Of a stretch of 64,000 nt of DNA, positions 48,914 to 57,527 are shown one piece after another. A program made the position numbers and the translations under genes. The stretch's first letter is position 1, and each line of letters starts with the position of its first letter. The notes below the pieces were generated by a model. It did no database searches, was not told where the DNA came from, and was given only the letters and a program-made list of their open reading frames with translations. The stretch spans positions 17,238 to 81,237 of the forward strand of contig CADAOY010000006.1 of NCBI GenBank assembly GCA_902789665.1, in the 5' to 3' direction. The stretch is from an uncultured Lachnospiraceae bacterium (lineage in GTDB: Bacteria; Bacillota; Clostridia; Lachnospirales; Lachnospiraceae).

Positions 48914-48947
48914 AACGTCCATCACATACAGGTGAATGGGCGTTTTT
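48914..48947 (+). terminator. Terminator after the DegV gene
   Basis: ACGTCCAT..CA and TG..ATGGGCGT pair with one G-T pair and a bulge, followed by TTTTTT. Confidence 0.8.
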
Positions 48948-48975
48948 TATAAATTTGGGAAAGGAGGTTTAACCA

Positions 48976-49641
48976 TTGAGCAAAATAAAATATAAACAAA
49001 TAAGTAAAGGTTTTAAACGTTTTTTCTGGGGACAGAATACAGCTGTTATTGCGGCTATAGTCAGTATTGTGCTGGTGCCGGTGATTTTTATATTTGGTAA
49101 CAGATGCGGAGCTCTTGACATGCCGGGTGCTTTCAACTTTCTCATAAGGTTGATTTTAATTGCGACTTTATTTTATGCTTTTACAACACACAAGTTATTC
49201 CTCCTTCAGGCAGCAACAGTAGGACTTTTGTTCTGCATGCTCAGCGCGCAGTCACAGTATGCTCTGGGGGCTTTGGCCACAACAGATTCGGAAGTGTACA
49301 TTACCATGGGTCTTCAGGGATTTATATTTTTAGCCGGTGAAAGAATGCTGTTATTTATTCAGTGTTTTATCTGCGTCGGTCATTTTGTCATACATTCTGC
49401 CAAGAGGCAGGTTGCAATCAGAGTTTCATTAAATCAGATAGCCCTTTTATTCCTGCTGGGGCTTTCCTTTGTTCAATTGGTGATTTCGCCATTTCTTACA
49501 TTTGCACCAACATATGTATTCTATATTTGGACATCTCACCTGGAGGAATTCTTTATCTTCCTTCTTATTGCGTGTGCTGAACTTGTTCTGGTAGTTGATG
49601 GAAAAGAACTGGGAGGAGGAATGTCGAATGTCAGCAAATAA
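48976..49641 (+). CDS. Unrecognised six-helix membrane protein
   Basis: The 221-residue protein has about six hydrophobic segments and a basic N-terminus (MSKIKYKQISKGFKR). The start is a TTG with AAGGAGG 8 bases before it; no ATG is suitably placed. I do not recognise a family. It overlaps the next gene by 14 bases, so the two products are probably made together and may form a membrane complex. Confidence 0.75.
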   Translation: MSKIKYKQISKGFKRFFWGQNTAVIAAIVSIVLVPVIFIFGNRCGALDMPGAFNFLIRLILIATLFYAFTTHKLFLLQAATVGLLFCMLSAQSQYALGALATTDSEVYITMGLQGFIFLAGERMLLFIQCFICVGHFVIHSAKRQVAIRVSLNQIALLFLLGLSFVQLVISPFLTFAPTYVFYIWTSHLEEFFIFLLIACAELVLVVDGKELGGGMSNVSK

Positions 49642-50608
49642 GCCAAAGGCAATCTGGTTTCTCTTTACCACAATGCTTTCCATTTTCAATATATGTACAA
49701 TTCAGATTTTTGCTGGGCTGACATGGTCATTCTATGCGGTGACAATTAATGCGCTCCTGTCCTTGGGAGGTCTTATTCTGCAGCTTCATGTAGAACCTAA
49801 AGACCAGAAGAGAAAGGCGTTGATTCCACTGCATGTAATTTTATGGGTTAATTCCGTTTCCGTATTCCTGATGATGGGATTAAGTCTCTTTACACTTGAA
49901 AGCCAGTATCATAACTTCCTTAGAACTGATGCGAAGATGACTGGTCCTGTTGACATGGAGGCTTTGCATGCGGCTTCCGATGATCCGGTAACATTAGTGG
50001 AAACTGATGATTTTTATGTTTTTTTGGTAGAAGATTATAATGATATAGATTTTGTGGCAGGTGACAGACCATCCAGAAAAGATGAGTCGATTCAGCTTTG
50101 CATTGCCGCTGCTTTCCAGGCTTCATATGAAGTAGGTTTCAGACATGATAATGTTGTAGGCTGGCATACATCTGATGAGGGTCTGCAGCAGGGTACTCCT
50201 TTGGATGGTCTTGGCGGATTTACCTACGTGGACGGAGTCGGGGCTATCTGGGATACAGATGAGTCTGCAGATGCAATAAAAGAAGCCTCCGAAAAGGGAG
50301 GCTGTGGTTTTCAGCAGTTTATTGTTTTGTGCGATGGAGTGCACGGAAGTCATACCACCGGAGAATTCAGATGCTTCCGCGTTGTTGCAGTTGTGGACGG
50401 AGAGGTTCTTGTTATTGATTCCCGTACACAGATGCATTACGAGGAATTCGTTGATGCGCTGATAGATTATGGCATTAAGGATGCCATTTACTGTGATATG
50501 GGAAGTGGCTGGAATTATTCGTGGTATCGTTCCAGAAGCGGAAGACCTCTTGAAATCATAGGCTCTCCGTGGCCATTCTCACATAACTGGCTGGTATTTA
50601 AGAAATAG
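49628..50608 (+). CDS. Membrane protein with a phosphodiester-glycosidase-like (NAGPA) domain
   Basis: From the ATG at 49628 (GGAGGA 7 bases before it) the protein has 326 residues. Three membrane helices lie in the first 100, then an extracellular domain. Segments such as FRCFRVVAVVDGEVLVIDSR, then MHYEEFVDALIDYGIKDAIYCDMGSG, resemble the strand-helix-strand with DGGGS of the NAGPA/phosphodiester glycosidase family, with MGSG instead. The similarity is distant. It overlaps the preceding membrane-protein gene. The hairpin repeat lies downstream. Confidence 0.6.
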   Translation: MSANKPKAIWFLFTTMLSIFNICTIQIFAGLTWSFYAVTINALLSLGGLILQLHVEPKDQKRKALIPLHVILWVNSVSVFLMMGLSLFTLESQYHNFLRTDAKMTGPVDMEALHAASDDPVTLVETDDFYVFLVEDYNDIDFVAGDRPSRKDESIQLCIAAAFQASYEVGFRHDNVVGWHTSDEGLQQGTPLDGLGGFTYVDGVGAIWDTDESADAIKEASEKGGCGFQQFIVLCDGVHGSHTTGEFRCFRVVAVVDGEVLVIDSRTQMHYEEFVDALIDYGIKDAIYCDMGSGWNYSWYRSRSGRPLEIIGSPWPFSHNWLVFKK

Positions 50609-50629
50609 TATATTCGCCCAAAACTTGCA

Positions 50630-50835
50630 CTACGCTACTCGCACTGCCTCCAAAACTACTCTCCCCAAAGCTCATTACAGCAAGCTGTACAGGTTCGCTT
50701 TGTGGAGAGCATTTTGTCGTTGTGCTCGTTATCACATTTTGACCTCGCGCTTCCTCCAAAACTACTCTCCCCGAAGCTCATTACAGCAAGCTGTACAGGT
50801 TCGCTTCGTGGAGAGCATTTTGTCCTCGCGCTCGG
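50630..50835. repeat. Dispersed hairpin repeat, locus C: two copies in direct orientation
   Basis: Copies C1 (50649-50718) and C2 (50755-50835) are 106 bases apart and nearly identical. Both have the apical hairpin TACAGC-AA-GCTGTA. In the outer stem C1 has AAAGC with GCTTT, and C2 has GAAGC with GCTTC, a compensated base-pair change. CCTCGCGCT flanks C2 on both sides (50743-50751 and 50824-50832). An open frame across the locus is considered chance. Confidence 0.88.
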
Positions 50836-50843
50836 AGAAAAAT

Positions 50844-50893
50844 AAAAGCAGCCATCCTTAGGGCACTAAATGGTCTCAAAGCTGGCTGCTTTT
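50844..50893. terminator. Bidirectional terminator next to repeat locus C
   Basis: AAAAGCAGCC and GGCTGCTTTT form a perfect 10-bp stem with a 30-base loop. The stem is the same as that of the dnaB terminator at 15475. It lies between convergent genes. Confidence 0.8.
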
Positions 50894-50921
50894 AAATTTA
50901 TATTTTACATTGTCGGATTAA

Positions 50922-52106
50922 TTATGCTTGTTTAGCATTGTGCTCAGCTAATAATCTCTGGATTCTGTCGCTAGGATCGAGAAGATCGCTGATGGAGCTG
51001 TCATGGTTAAGTGTATCGATGATATATGCGATATACTTACTCATGTCGCAGTTAATGTACCAAGGCTTCTCAAGAAGCTCTGGTGTCTGATATACAAGGT
51101 TTGTTGTAAGAATTCTGTAAATCTTGCCTTCTTCGAATGCTTTGTCAAATTTCTCAAGACCGTTGGTGAAAAGACCAAAGGTTGTAGCAACAAAGATTCT
51201 TCCGGCATTCTTCTTCTTAAGAAGTTCAGCAACTTCGATAACGCTTTCACCTGATGAAATCATATCATCGATGATAAGCATATCCTTGCCTTCAACATCT
51301 GTTCCGAGGAACTCATGAGCAACGATAGGATTACGTCCGTTTACAATCTTGGTATAATCTCTTCTCTTGTAGAACATACCTATATCTACGCCAAGAACGT
51401 TTGCCATGTAGATTGCTCTTCCCATACCACCTTCATCAGGAGAGATAATCATCATATGCTCTGCATCTAACTTGATGTCCGGAACGTTCTTAACAAGGCC
51501 TTTAATAAACTGATATGCAGGCTGTACAGTTTCGAATCCGTGAAGTGGAATAGCATTCTGTACTCTAGGATCATGAGCATCAAAAGTGATGATTGAATCT
51601 ACACCGATATCAATAAGTTCCTGAAGAGCATTTGCACAGTCAAGTGACTCTCTCTGAGTTCTTCTGTGCTGACGGCTTTCATAAAGGAATGGCATGATAA
51701 CTGTAATTCTTCTTGCCTTACCGCCGATAGCAGCGATGATACGCTTTAAATCCTGATAATGGTCATCCGGTGACATTCTGTTAGTATATCCACAAAGTGA
51801 ATAAGTAAGAGAGTAATTACAAACATCTACCATAATGTAGATATCAGCACCTCTTACAGATTCATTGATGATACCCTTTGCTTCTCCTGAACCGAATCTT
51901 GGAACCTTGGCATCGATAATGTAGCTTTCCTTGTGGTAGCCAACATAAGCCAGGCTGTTCTTGTGCTCGCTTTCTCTTTCAGCTCTCCACTTAACCAGGT
52001 ACTTGTCTACCTTGGAACCTAATTCCTCGCAGCTTTTCATGGAGACTAATTTGAGAGGGCCTACAGGAATTGTGTCCAGAGCTCTTACTTCTTGTTTGTC
52101 AGACAT
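50922..52106 (-). CDS. prs: Ribose-phosphate pyrophosphokinase (long form)
   Basis: It makes PRPP for nucleotide, NAD, His and Trp synthesis. The PRPP loop DMLIIDDMISSGES, the FDAHDPR region and the ATP segment MPFLYESRQHRR are intact. The protein has 394 residues, about 80 more than classical PrsA, with an extra N-terminal segment and a longer C-terminus. Its product feeds pncB. It follows dnaI by 33 bases on the same strand. Confidence 0.94.
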   Translation of the reverse strand: MSDKQEVRALDTIPVGPLKLVSMKSCEELGSKVDKYLVKWRAERESEHKNSLAYVGYHKESYIIDAKVPRFGSGEAKGIINESVRGADIYIMVDVCNYSLTYSLCGYTNRMSPDDHYQDLKRIIAAIGGKARRITVIMPFLYESRQHRRTQRESLDCANALQELIDIGVDSIITFDAHDPRVQNAIPLHGFETVQPAYQFIKGLVKNVPDIKLDAEHMMIISPDEGGMGRAIYMANVLGVDIGMFYKRRDYTKIVNGRNPIVAHEFLGTDVEGKDMLIIDDMISSGESVIEVAELLKKKNAGRIFVATTFGLFTNGLEKFDKAFEEGKIYRILTTNLVYQTPELLEKPWYINCDMSKYIAYIIDTLNHDSSISDLLDPSDRIQRLLAEHNAKQA

Positions 52107-52139
52107 GGAATAATCCTCACTTTCTTGTATATGGTTATT

Positions 52140-53114
52140 TTATTTATTACCGATTCTCTTAAGCTGAATTCTCACATCTGTTCCGGTTAACTTGCAGATG
52201 GAGAAATTGCTTGTAATCCTGGAGAAAATTCTGTCATCGTAATGTTCTCTTAAATCCTTAAAATCGATATTTGTCGAGATTATGGTGGCCTTGCTCCTTA
52301 TATATCTTTCATTCAGACAGTCAAAAAGCGCCGATACGATAAATGAATTCGTCAGCTCCGTGCCTAAATCATCAATAATAAGAAGGTCACAGTTATATAT
52401 ATCATTAAGAATGACAGAACCGTCATTATCCTTATTTCTGAACTTATTATCAGAGAGCACATCAAAGAAATTAATGGCGCTGAAATATATGCAGGAATAA
52501 CCTTTCCTTAAAACCTCATTGGCCACGCAGTTGGTAAGAAGAGTCTTGCCTGTACCCACATTGCCGTACAGAAGGATATTGTTATTCTTTGTCTCGGTTT
52601 CACCAAACCTTTCGGCAAAATCCCTGCACAGATCATATGCCTTAATCAGTCTCTGTTTATCCTCATCTTCAAACTGACAGTCAAAATCAATGTCGTCAAA
52701 ACTTGTATTTCTGAGTTCTTCCTTGATATTGCTCTGTCTGTAGTACTGATCTAATAATTTCTGCTTAAAACAGTGGCATTTCTCACCGTTGATAAAGCCT
52801 GTATCCTTGCAGTCCTGACACTCGAAAACCGGATCCAAGTAATTAACTGAATATCCGTTTTCAACTAAGATAAGTTTCTTCTTTGTTGCAAGTTCATCCA
52901 GGGCTTCATTTAAATCATCAAGGGCTCCCTTGTCACCCTTAAGGGCTTCCTGAGCCTTACGCACGCTGATGTCAGCCACTAAATCATCAAGCTCCTTATA
53001 TTCAGGAAGAGCGTCTCTTATTTCCTTACGCCTTTCCCTGATTAGCAAATCATTATCAACCTGCTTTTGTGTATAATACTGTAATATTGAATTATAAGCG
53101 TTACTTTCTGCCAT
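52140..53114 (-). CDS. dnaI: Helicase loader-like ATPase (DnaI/DnaC family)
   Basis: The 324-residue AAA+ protein has a zinc-binding segment CQDCKDTGFINGEKCHC, then Walker A GNVGTGKT and Walker B LLIIDDLG, ending with an Arg-rich sensor region (YDDRIFSRI). This order is that of B. subtilis DnaI, which loads DnaB helicase. It starts 8 bases after the DnaD-like gene. Confidence 0.9.
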   Translation of the reverse strand: MAESNAYNSILQYYTQKQVDNDLLIRERRKEIRDALPEYKELDDLVADISVRKAQEALKGDKGALDDLNEALDELATKKKLILVENGYSVNYLDPVFECQDCKDTGFINGEKCHCFKQKLLDQYYRQSNIKEELRNTSFDDIDFDCQFEDEDKQRLIKAYDLCRDFAERFGETETKNNNILLYGNVGTGKTLLTNCVANEVLRKGYSCIYFSAINFFDVLSDNKFRNKDNDGSVILNDIYNCDLLIIDDLGTELTNSFIVSALFDCLNERYIRSKATIISTNIDFKDLREHYDDRIFSRITSNFSICKLTGTDVRIQLKRIGNK

Positions 53115-53122
53115 TATATCCC

Positions 53123-54217
53123 CTAGTTACTTAAGATATCTCTCTCAAGAGCGCTGATATCATAATCAGACTTCAGAATCTGGGCAAACTTATTATCATT
53201 TCTTTCAAACTTTCTGACCTGATTTCTGTTTCTGAAATTCTTTTCTGCTTCTTCTACTTCCTTAACGGTAGTATAGCCGGCTTCATGCCACTTCTTGAAG
53301 ATGCCCTCAGCATATTCGAATCTGTGAGAATCTGTGCTCATTACGCATCTTTCGCAGCCAGCCTTAATCATCTCAGGTGAGAAACCATAAGTAAGGGTCC
53401 ACTTGTTGATAAAATCAAGCTCCTTTAAAGAAGGATAGGTATTCTTGCCAAGAGCCGCCATAATATTGGATATCTTATTCTCATAAGTCTTAAGATATTT
53501 CTTTGCCTCGGTAGGAGTGTTGATTCCCTGCATATACCAGTCAATTGCAGTCTTCTCAATATAGGATATGTTCTTCTTGTTACTTGATACGCAGTACTCT
53601 AATAAAATATGCATAACCTTAAGTGAGAAGCCTAAATCTTTATTGATATAGATTAAACTCTGGATATCCTTGGCTGTCAGCTCTTTGCTAAGATACTGCT
53701 CTGTAACTGCCAGGAAATCCTGGAAATCTGTATTGCTTACATATTCAGAGAGGGCCTCTGAGGTAAGTTTGCTCTTTTCAGGAATAACCTTCTCGGCTGC
53801 CTTATCACTGTCTTTAATTGTCCTGTCAACTGTTGCTTTATTGGATAACTCTTTAACTGAGTTATTAATCGGAACTACTGTCAGGGCTACATTATTTGTA
53901 TTATTCTTTGGCTCTGTTTTCTCGCATCCCGGTGCAAGAAGTCTGATCCCCGTTATATTGTCTTTCTCTCCCTCTAAAACCAGAAGTTTTTCTTTTTCCC
54001 AATATTTAAGAGAGCGTATAATCTCTCTTTCTGTCTGATTGAAAGTATCGGCTACATCCGTAATTGTGAAGGACTTGCCGGCACTCATCATTCTAAGTAC
54101 GTAAAGATATGTCTTAAGCTGTGCATCGTTGGCTCCCGTCATATGATTATCGATAAAATCATTGGATACCAGCGTTACGCTTAAGGCTGATCCTCCGTAA
54201 ACATTAATTGTGTTCAT
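53123..54217 (-). CDS. dnaD: DnaD-domain replication initiation protein
   Basis: The 364-residue protein has an N-terminal winged-helix-like region (DAQLKTYLYVLRMMSAGKSFTITDVADTFNQ) and two later DnaD_C segments (SLKVMHILLEYCVSSNKKNISYIEKTAIDWYMQGI and the WTLTYGFSPEMI repeat). DnaD helps to recruit the helicase loader at the origin. The gene is the first of a dnaD-dnaI-prs transcript. The DnaA boxes lie in its upstream spacer. Confidence 0.88.
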   Translation of the reverse strand: MNTINVYGGSALSVTLVSNDFIDNHMTGANDAQLKTYLYVLRMMSAGKSFTITDVADTFNQTEREIIRSLKYWEKEKLLVLEGEKDNITGIRLLAPGCEKTEPKNNTNNVALTVVPINNSVKELSNKATVDRTIKDSDKAAEKVIPEKSKLTSEALSEYVSNTDFQDFLAVTEQYLSKELTAKDIQSLIYINKDLGFSLKVMHILLEYCVSSNKKNISYIEKTAIDWYMQGINTPTEAKKYLKTYENKISNIMAALGKNTYPSLKELDFINKWTLTYGFSPEMIKAGCERCVMSTDSHRFEYAEGIFKKWHEAGYTTVKEVEEAEKNFRNRNQVRKFERNDNKFAQILKSDYDISALERDILSN

Positions 54218-54253
54218 TGTATTTATCCCCTATACATGAATTTGTGTCTTAAG

Positions 54254-54271
54254 CGCAAAATCCCTTTTGCG
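54254..54271 (-). promoter_or_regulatory. Hairpin in the dnaD leader
   Basis: On the - strand CGCAAAA-GGGA-TTTTGCG is a perfect 7-bp stem with a 4-base loop, in the leader RNA of dnaD. There is no T tract. Confidence 0.5.
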
Positions 54272-54287
54272 TTTCAAGGCGATTATT

Positions 54288-54315
54288 ACTATAACACAAT
54301 TTTATCAAAAATCAA
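54288..54315 (-). promoter_or_regulatory. Promoter of the dnaD-dnaI-prs operon
   Basis: On the - strand TTGATT (54310-54315) and TATAGT (54288-54293) are 16 bases apart, with TGT before the -10 making it an extended -10. DnaA boxes begin about 50 bases upstream. Confidence 0.6.
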
Positions 54316-54362
54316 ACAGTAAAAATGACGAATTTGCCCGTAAAATCAAGGCTTCCGGCCCT

Positions 54363-54862
54363 TGTGGATAATGTGCATAACTTCCTAAAAATGATTTACA
54401 TAAAATCCCCGCCCCCACAAAAAAACCATTAAATTCGCCATTAAGAAAAAATATTATGTGAAACAAAATATCCACAATCATCAAATCATTATGTTGACCT
54501 GATAAATTGTGGATAATGTGCATATTTATTGTCCGAGTAGATTTTCACCGATTTTTACTACATCTCCGGCTCCCATAGTTATCAACAAATCCCCGGGTGT
54601 ACAATTTTTTAATAAAAATATTTCTATCTCCTGAAAAGTTGAAAAATATTTTGCATTTCCTCCAAGAGAATTAATTTTCTCCATCAAATCCCTGGAACTT
54701 ATTCCAAGGGTATCTGTCTCACGAGCCGCGTAAATATCAGCTAAAATAACATTTTCTGCCTTACACAGAGCCTTCGCAAAGTCATCCATGAAAGCCTTGG
54801 TTCTTGTGTAGGTATGGGGCTGGAAGACTACGTAGAGGTGCTCATGTGGATAATTATCCACA
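54363..54862. promoter_or_regulatory. Cluster of DnaA boxes upstream of dnaD and within murC
   Basis: TGTGGATAA (complement of the consensus TTATCCACA) occurs at 54363-54371, 54508-54516 and 54845-54853; the direct form TTATCCACA at 54854-54862 abuts the last. ATATCCACA at 54468-54476 has one mismatch. The first two lie in an identical 18-base context (TTGTGGATAATGTGCATA). The surrounding spacer is AT-rich. Two isolated copies elsewhere in the window (64 and 12079) are inside coding regions. Confidence 0.7.
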
Positions 54863-55902
54863 GCAGAGAGGGTAGCGGCAATCTCTGTAGGATGATGTGC
54901 ATAATCATCAACCACTGTAACTCCGCTTAAATCTCCCTTAATCTGGAAGCGCCTGTCGGAACCTGTATATTCCTTAAGTGCCTTAAGAATTATATCTGTC
55001 TCGATTCCAAGCTCTAACCCCTGGGCAAAAGCCGCCAGCGAATTATTCACATTGTGAAGACCAATAACGCTTAAACTAACCTGCCAGGTCTGCCCTTTGT
55101 GATTAAGCGTATATGTAGGACAACCCTTGTCGTTGTAACTTATATTGGTTGCATAAAAGTCAGCTGAATCGTCAAGTCCGAATGTAATGACCTTACCCTT
55201 GCAGCCGCTTACGATTTCCTTATAATTGTCTATTGCTGAATTAATGATTACAGCCCCATCGGAAGGAACTAAAGAAGCGAACCTTGTAAATGAAGCGCGG
55301 ATATCATTTATGTCCTTGAAGAAATCCAGATGGTCTTCCTCTATATTAAGAATGATTTCGTGAGTTGGATAGAAACTTAAGAAACTGTTGGTATATTCGC
55401 AGGCTTCTGTTACAAACATATCGCCGTTTCCTATCCTGACATTGCCTCCGATGCTTGGAAGGACACCGCCGATGGAAAGAGTCGGATCTGTATCAGCCTT
55501 CATAAGCATTTCGGATATCATTGAGGTGGTGGTGGTTTTACCATGGGTACCGCTGACTGCGATGGAAACCGGATATGTCTTCATGATAAGACCAAGAAGT
55601 TCAGCCCTTGTCATCATCGGAATATTGAGTTCCTTTGCTTTGGCGAATTCCGGATTATCCTCTTTGATGGCAGCAGTATATACGAAAACCTCGATGCCTT
55701 CAGTAACATTGGAAGAGGTCTGTCCTATGTGCACGATTGCCCCAAGAGCCTCCAACTCGTCTGTTAATTCTGAAGGCCTGTTATCGGAACCTTCTACCTT
55801 AAATCCCTTATTAAGCAGCATCTGGGCGATACCGCTCATGCTTATACCACCAATTCCGCAGAAATACACGTGTTTTGGCGTGTTAAAATCAATGTCTGTC
55901 AT
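54526..55902 (-). CDS. murC: UDP-N-acetylmuramate--L-alanine ligase
   Basis: It adds L-Ala to UDP-MurNAc in peptidoglycan synthesis. The 458-residue protein has the Rossmann start VYFCGIGGISMSGIAQ, the ATP site GTHGKTTTTSM and the C-terminal FQPHTYTRT. I chose the ATG at 55902 because GGAG lies 9 bases before it; two upstream in-frame ATGs (55911, 55968) lie on the ribosome binding site or in the promoter. Its stop is 10 bases from a DnaA box, and two more boxes lie inside its coding region. Confidence 0.95.
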   Translation of the reverse strand: MTDIDFNTPKHVYFCGIGGISMSGIAQMLLNKGFKVEGSDNRPSELTDELEALGAIVHIGQTSSNVTEGIEVFVYTAAIKEDNPEFAKAKELNIPMMTRAELLGLIMKTYPVSIAVSGTHGKTTTTSMISEMLMKADTDPTLSIGGVLPSIGGNVRIGNGDMFVTEACEYTNSFLSFYPTHEIILNIEEDHLDFFKDINDIRASFTRFASLVPSDGAVIINSAIDNYKEIVSGCKGKVITFGLDDSADFYATNISYNDKGCPTYTLNHKGQTWQVSLSVIGLHNVNNSLAAFAQGLELGIETDIILKALKEYTGSDRRFQIKGDLSGVTVVDDYAHHPTEIAATLSAVDNYPHEHLYVVFQPHTYTRTKAFMDDFAKALCKAENVILADIYAARETDTLGISSRDLMEKINSLGGNAKYFSTFQEIEIFLLKNCTPGDLLITMGAGDVVKIGENLLGQ

Positions 55903-55939
55903 TTTAATCATCTCCGTATGTTTAATAAAAACCTTCTTT

Positions 55940-55968
55940 ATTATATATACATATAAGATAAAATCCAA
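55940..55968 (-). promoter_or_regulatory. Promoter of murC
   Basis: On the - strand TTGGAT (55963-55968) and a perfect TATAAT (55940-55945) are 17 bases apart. Confidence 0.6.
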
Positions 55969-56146
55969 GATGAAAAAACTCCTTTTTGTGAAAAAATATA
56001 ATTATTTAAAATTTCCGAAAAATATTTTTCGTCATTTTTACCAAAAGACCACCCTTAAAATCCGTCAAAAACACAAAAAATAACTAAAAAAAATTGAAAA
56101 ATCGGGGTTTTTTGCCTTTCCGGTGGTTTATTTTTCACAAAACGGA

Positions 56147-56155
56147 TGATATACT
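56147..56155 (+). promoter_or_regulatory. Extended -10 promoter of glgC
   Basis: TGA followed by TATACT forms an extended -10. The -35 region is weak. Confidence 0.4.
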
Positions 56156-56182
56156 TATTAAGTAAGCTTGTGAAAATTGGAT

Positions 56183-56212
56183 AAAGGAATCTATTGGGGG
56201 ATAGATTCCTTT
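56183..56212 (+). promoter_or_regulatory. Hairpin in the glgC leader
   Basis: AAAGGAATCTAT and ATAGATTCCTTT form a perfect 12-bp stem with a 6-base loop (TGGGGG). Only a short T run follows, so it may be an attenuator or a stabilising hairpin. Confidence 0.5.
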
Positions 56213-56252
56213 TGATGTCTAATAAGCAAAAATATATGTTAAGGAGAAGAAT

Positions 56253-57527
56253 ATGATTAAGAAAGAAATGATTGCTATGCTTTTAGCTGGCGGTCAGGGA
56301 AGCCGTTTGGGCGTTCTGACAGCTAAGGTAGCTAAGCCGGCAGTTGCTTTCGGTGGTAAATACAGAATCATTGATTTTCCACTGAGTAACTGTATTAACT
56401 CTGGCGTTGATACCGTGGGCGTGCTTACTCAGTATCAGCCACTCAGACTCAACACACATATCGGTATCGGTATTCCTTGGGATCTGGATAGAAACATTGG
56501 TGGTGTTACAGTACTTCCACCTTATGAAAAGAGCACAAACAGTGAATGGTATACAGGTACAGCAAATGCCATTTACCAGAACTTAGACTACATGGAAAGC
56601 TTCAATCCTGATTATGTACTTATATTATCGGGGGATCATATATATAAGATGGATTATGAAGTAATGCTTGATTTCCATAAGCAGAATGGTGCGGGGGTAA
56701 CCATTGCTGCTATGCCTGTTCCTTTAGAGGAGGCCAAGAGATTCGGTATAGTAATAACTGATGAAAATCGTAAGATTGAGGATTTCGAGGAGAAACCTGA
56801 GAAACCACGTAGCAACCTGGCATCCATGGGTATCTACATCTTCGACTGGAAGGTACTTAAGGAAGCTCTGATTGCCAAGGCTGACCAGCCTAATCTCGAT
56901 TTCGGTAAGCATGTAATTCCATACTGCTTCGACAATGGTACACCAATGTATGCTTATGAATACAACGGATACTGGAAGGATGTAGGAACACTTCATTCAT
57001 ACTGGGAAGCTAATATGGAACTTGTTGATATCGTTCCTGTATTCAATCTTTATGAAGAATACTGGAAGATTTATACCAAGTCTGACACACTTCCACCTCA
57101 GTATGTATCTGAGAACAGCGTAATAGAGAAATGTCTGATTGGAGAAGGATCCACAATTTGTGGAGAGGTATACAATTCTGTAATTGGTTGTGGGGTAACC
57201 ATTGAAGAAGGTACAGTAGTTCGTGATTCCATTATTATGAACGAGACTGTAATCGGTAAGAACTGTAAGCTGGAAAAGGCCATTATTGCTGAGAACGTTG
57301 TAATTGGGGACGACGTAATCCTTGGCGAAGGCGAAGAAGTGGATAATGAAACAGATCCACATATTTATAATCATGGACTTGTCACTGTAGGTGAGAAGAG
57401 CGTGGTTCCGTCCGGAGTAACAGTAGGAAAGAACACAGTTATTTCAGGTAATACTGATTTGGCTGACTATCCTAACAAAGCTTTGGCAAGCGGAAAAACT
57501 TTGATTAAGGTAGGTGATGAGTCATGA
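56253..57527 (+). CDS. glgC: Glucose-1-phosphate adenylyltransferase, catalytic subunit
   Basis: It makes ADP-glucose for glycogen. The 424-residue protein has [14 protein letters not shown], then [15 protein letters not shown] at the nucleotide site, and [14 protein letters not shown] with the catalytic Asp. A C-terminal left-handed beta helix (repeated VIG, TICGEV) follows. It overlaps glgD by 4 bases, so the two subunits are coupled. AAGGAGAAG precedes the ATG. Confidence 0.96.
   Translation: MIKKEMIAMLLAGGQGSRLGVLTAKVAKPAVAFGGKYRIIDFPLSNCINSGVDTVGVLTQYQPLRLNTHIGIGIPWDLDRNIGGVTVLPPYEKSTNSEWYTGTANAIYQNLDYMESFNPDYVLILSGDHIYKMDYEVMLDFHKQNGAGVTIAAMPVPLEEAKRFGIVITDENRKIEDFEEKPEKPRSNLASMGIYIFDWKVLKEALIAKADQPNLDFGKHVIPYCFDNGTPMYAYEYNGYWKDVGTLHSYWEANMELVDIVPVFNLYEEYWKIYTKSDTLPPQYVSENSVIEKCLIGEGSTICGEVYNSVIGCGVTIEEGTVVRDSIIMNETVIGKNCKLEKAIIAENVVIGDDVILGEGEEVDNETDPHIYNHGLVTVGEKSVVPSGVTVGKNTVISGNTDLADYPNKALASGKTLIKVGDES

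Noticed and set aside
49595-49641. Frameshift joining the two membrane-protein genes
   Set aside because: Each has its own start with a good ribosome binding site; the 14-base overlap is typical of coupling.
50625-50861. 78-residue open frame across repeat locus C
   Set aside because: It reads the same peptide twice from the two repeat copies, with no ribosome binding site.
54218-54540. Chromosomal replication origin at the DnaA-box cluster
   Set aside because: There is no dnaA or dnaN next to it, and gene direction does not diverge from this point over a longer range. A regulatory cluster fits better.
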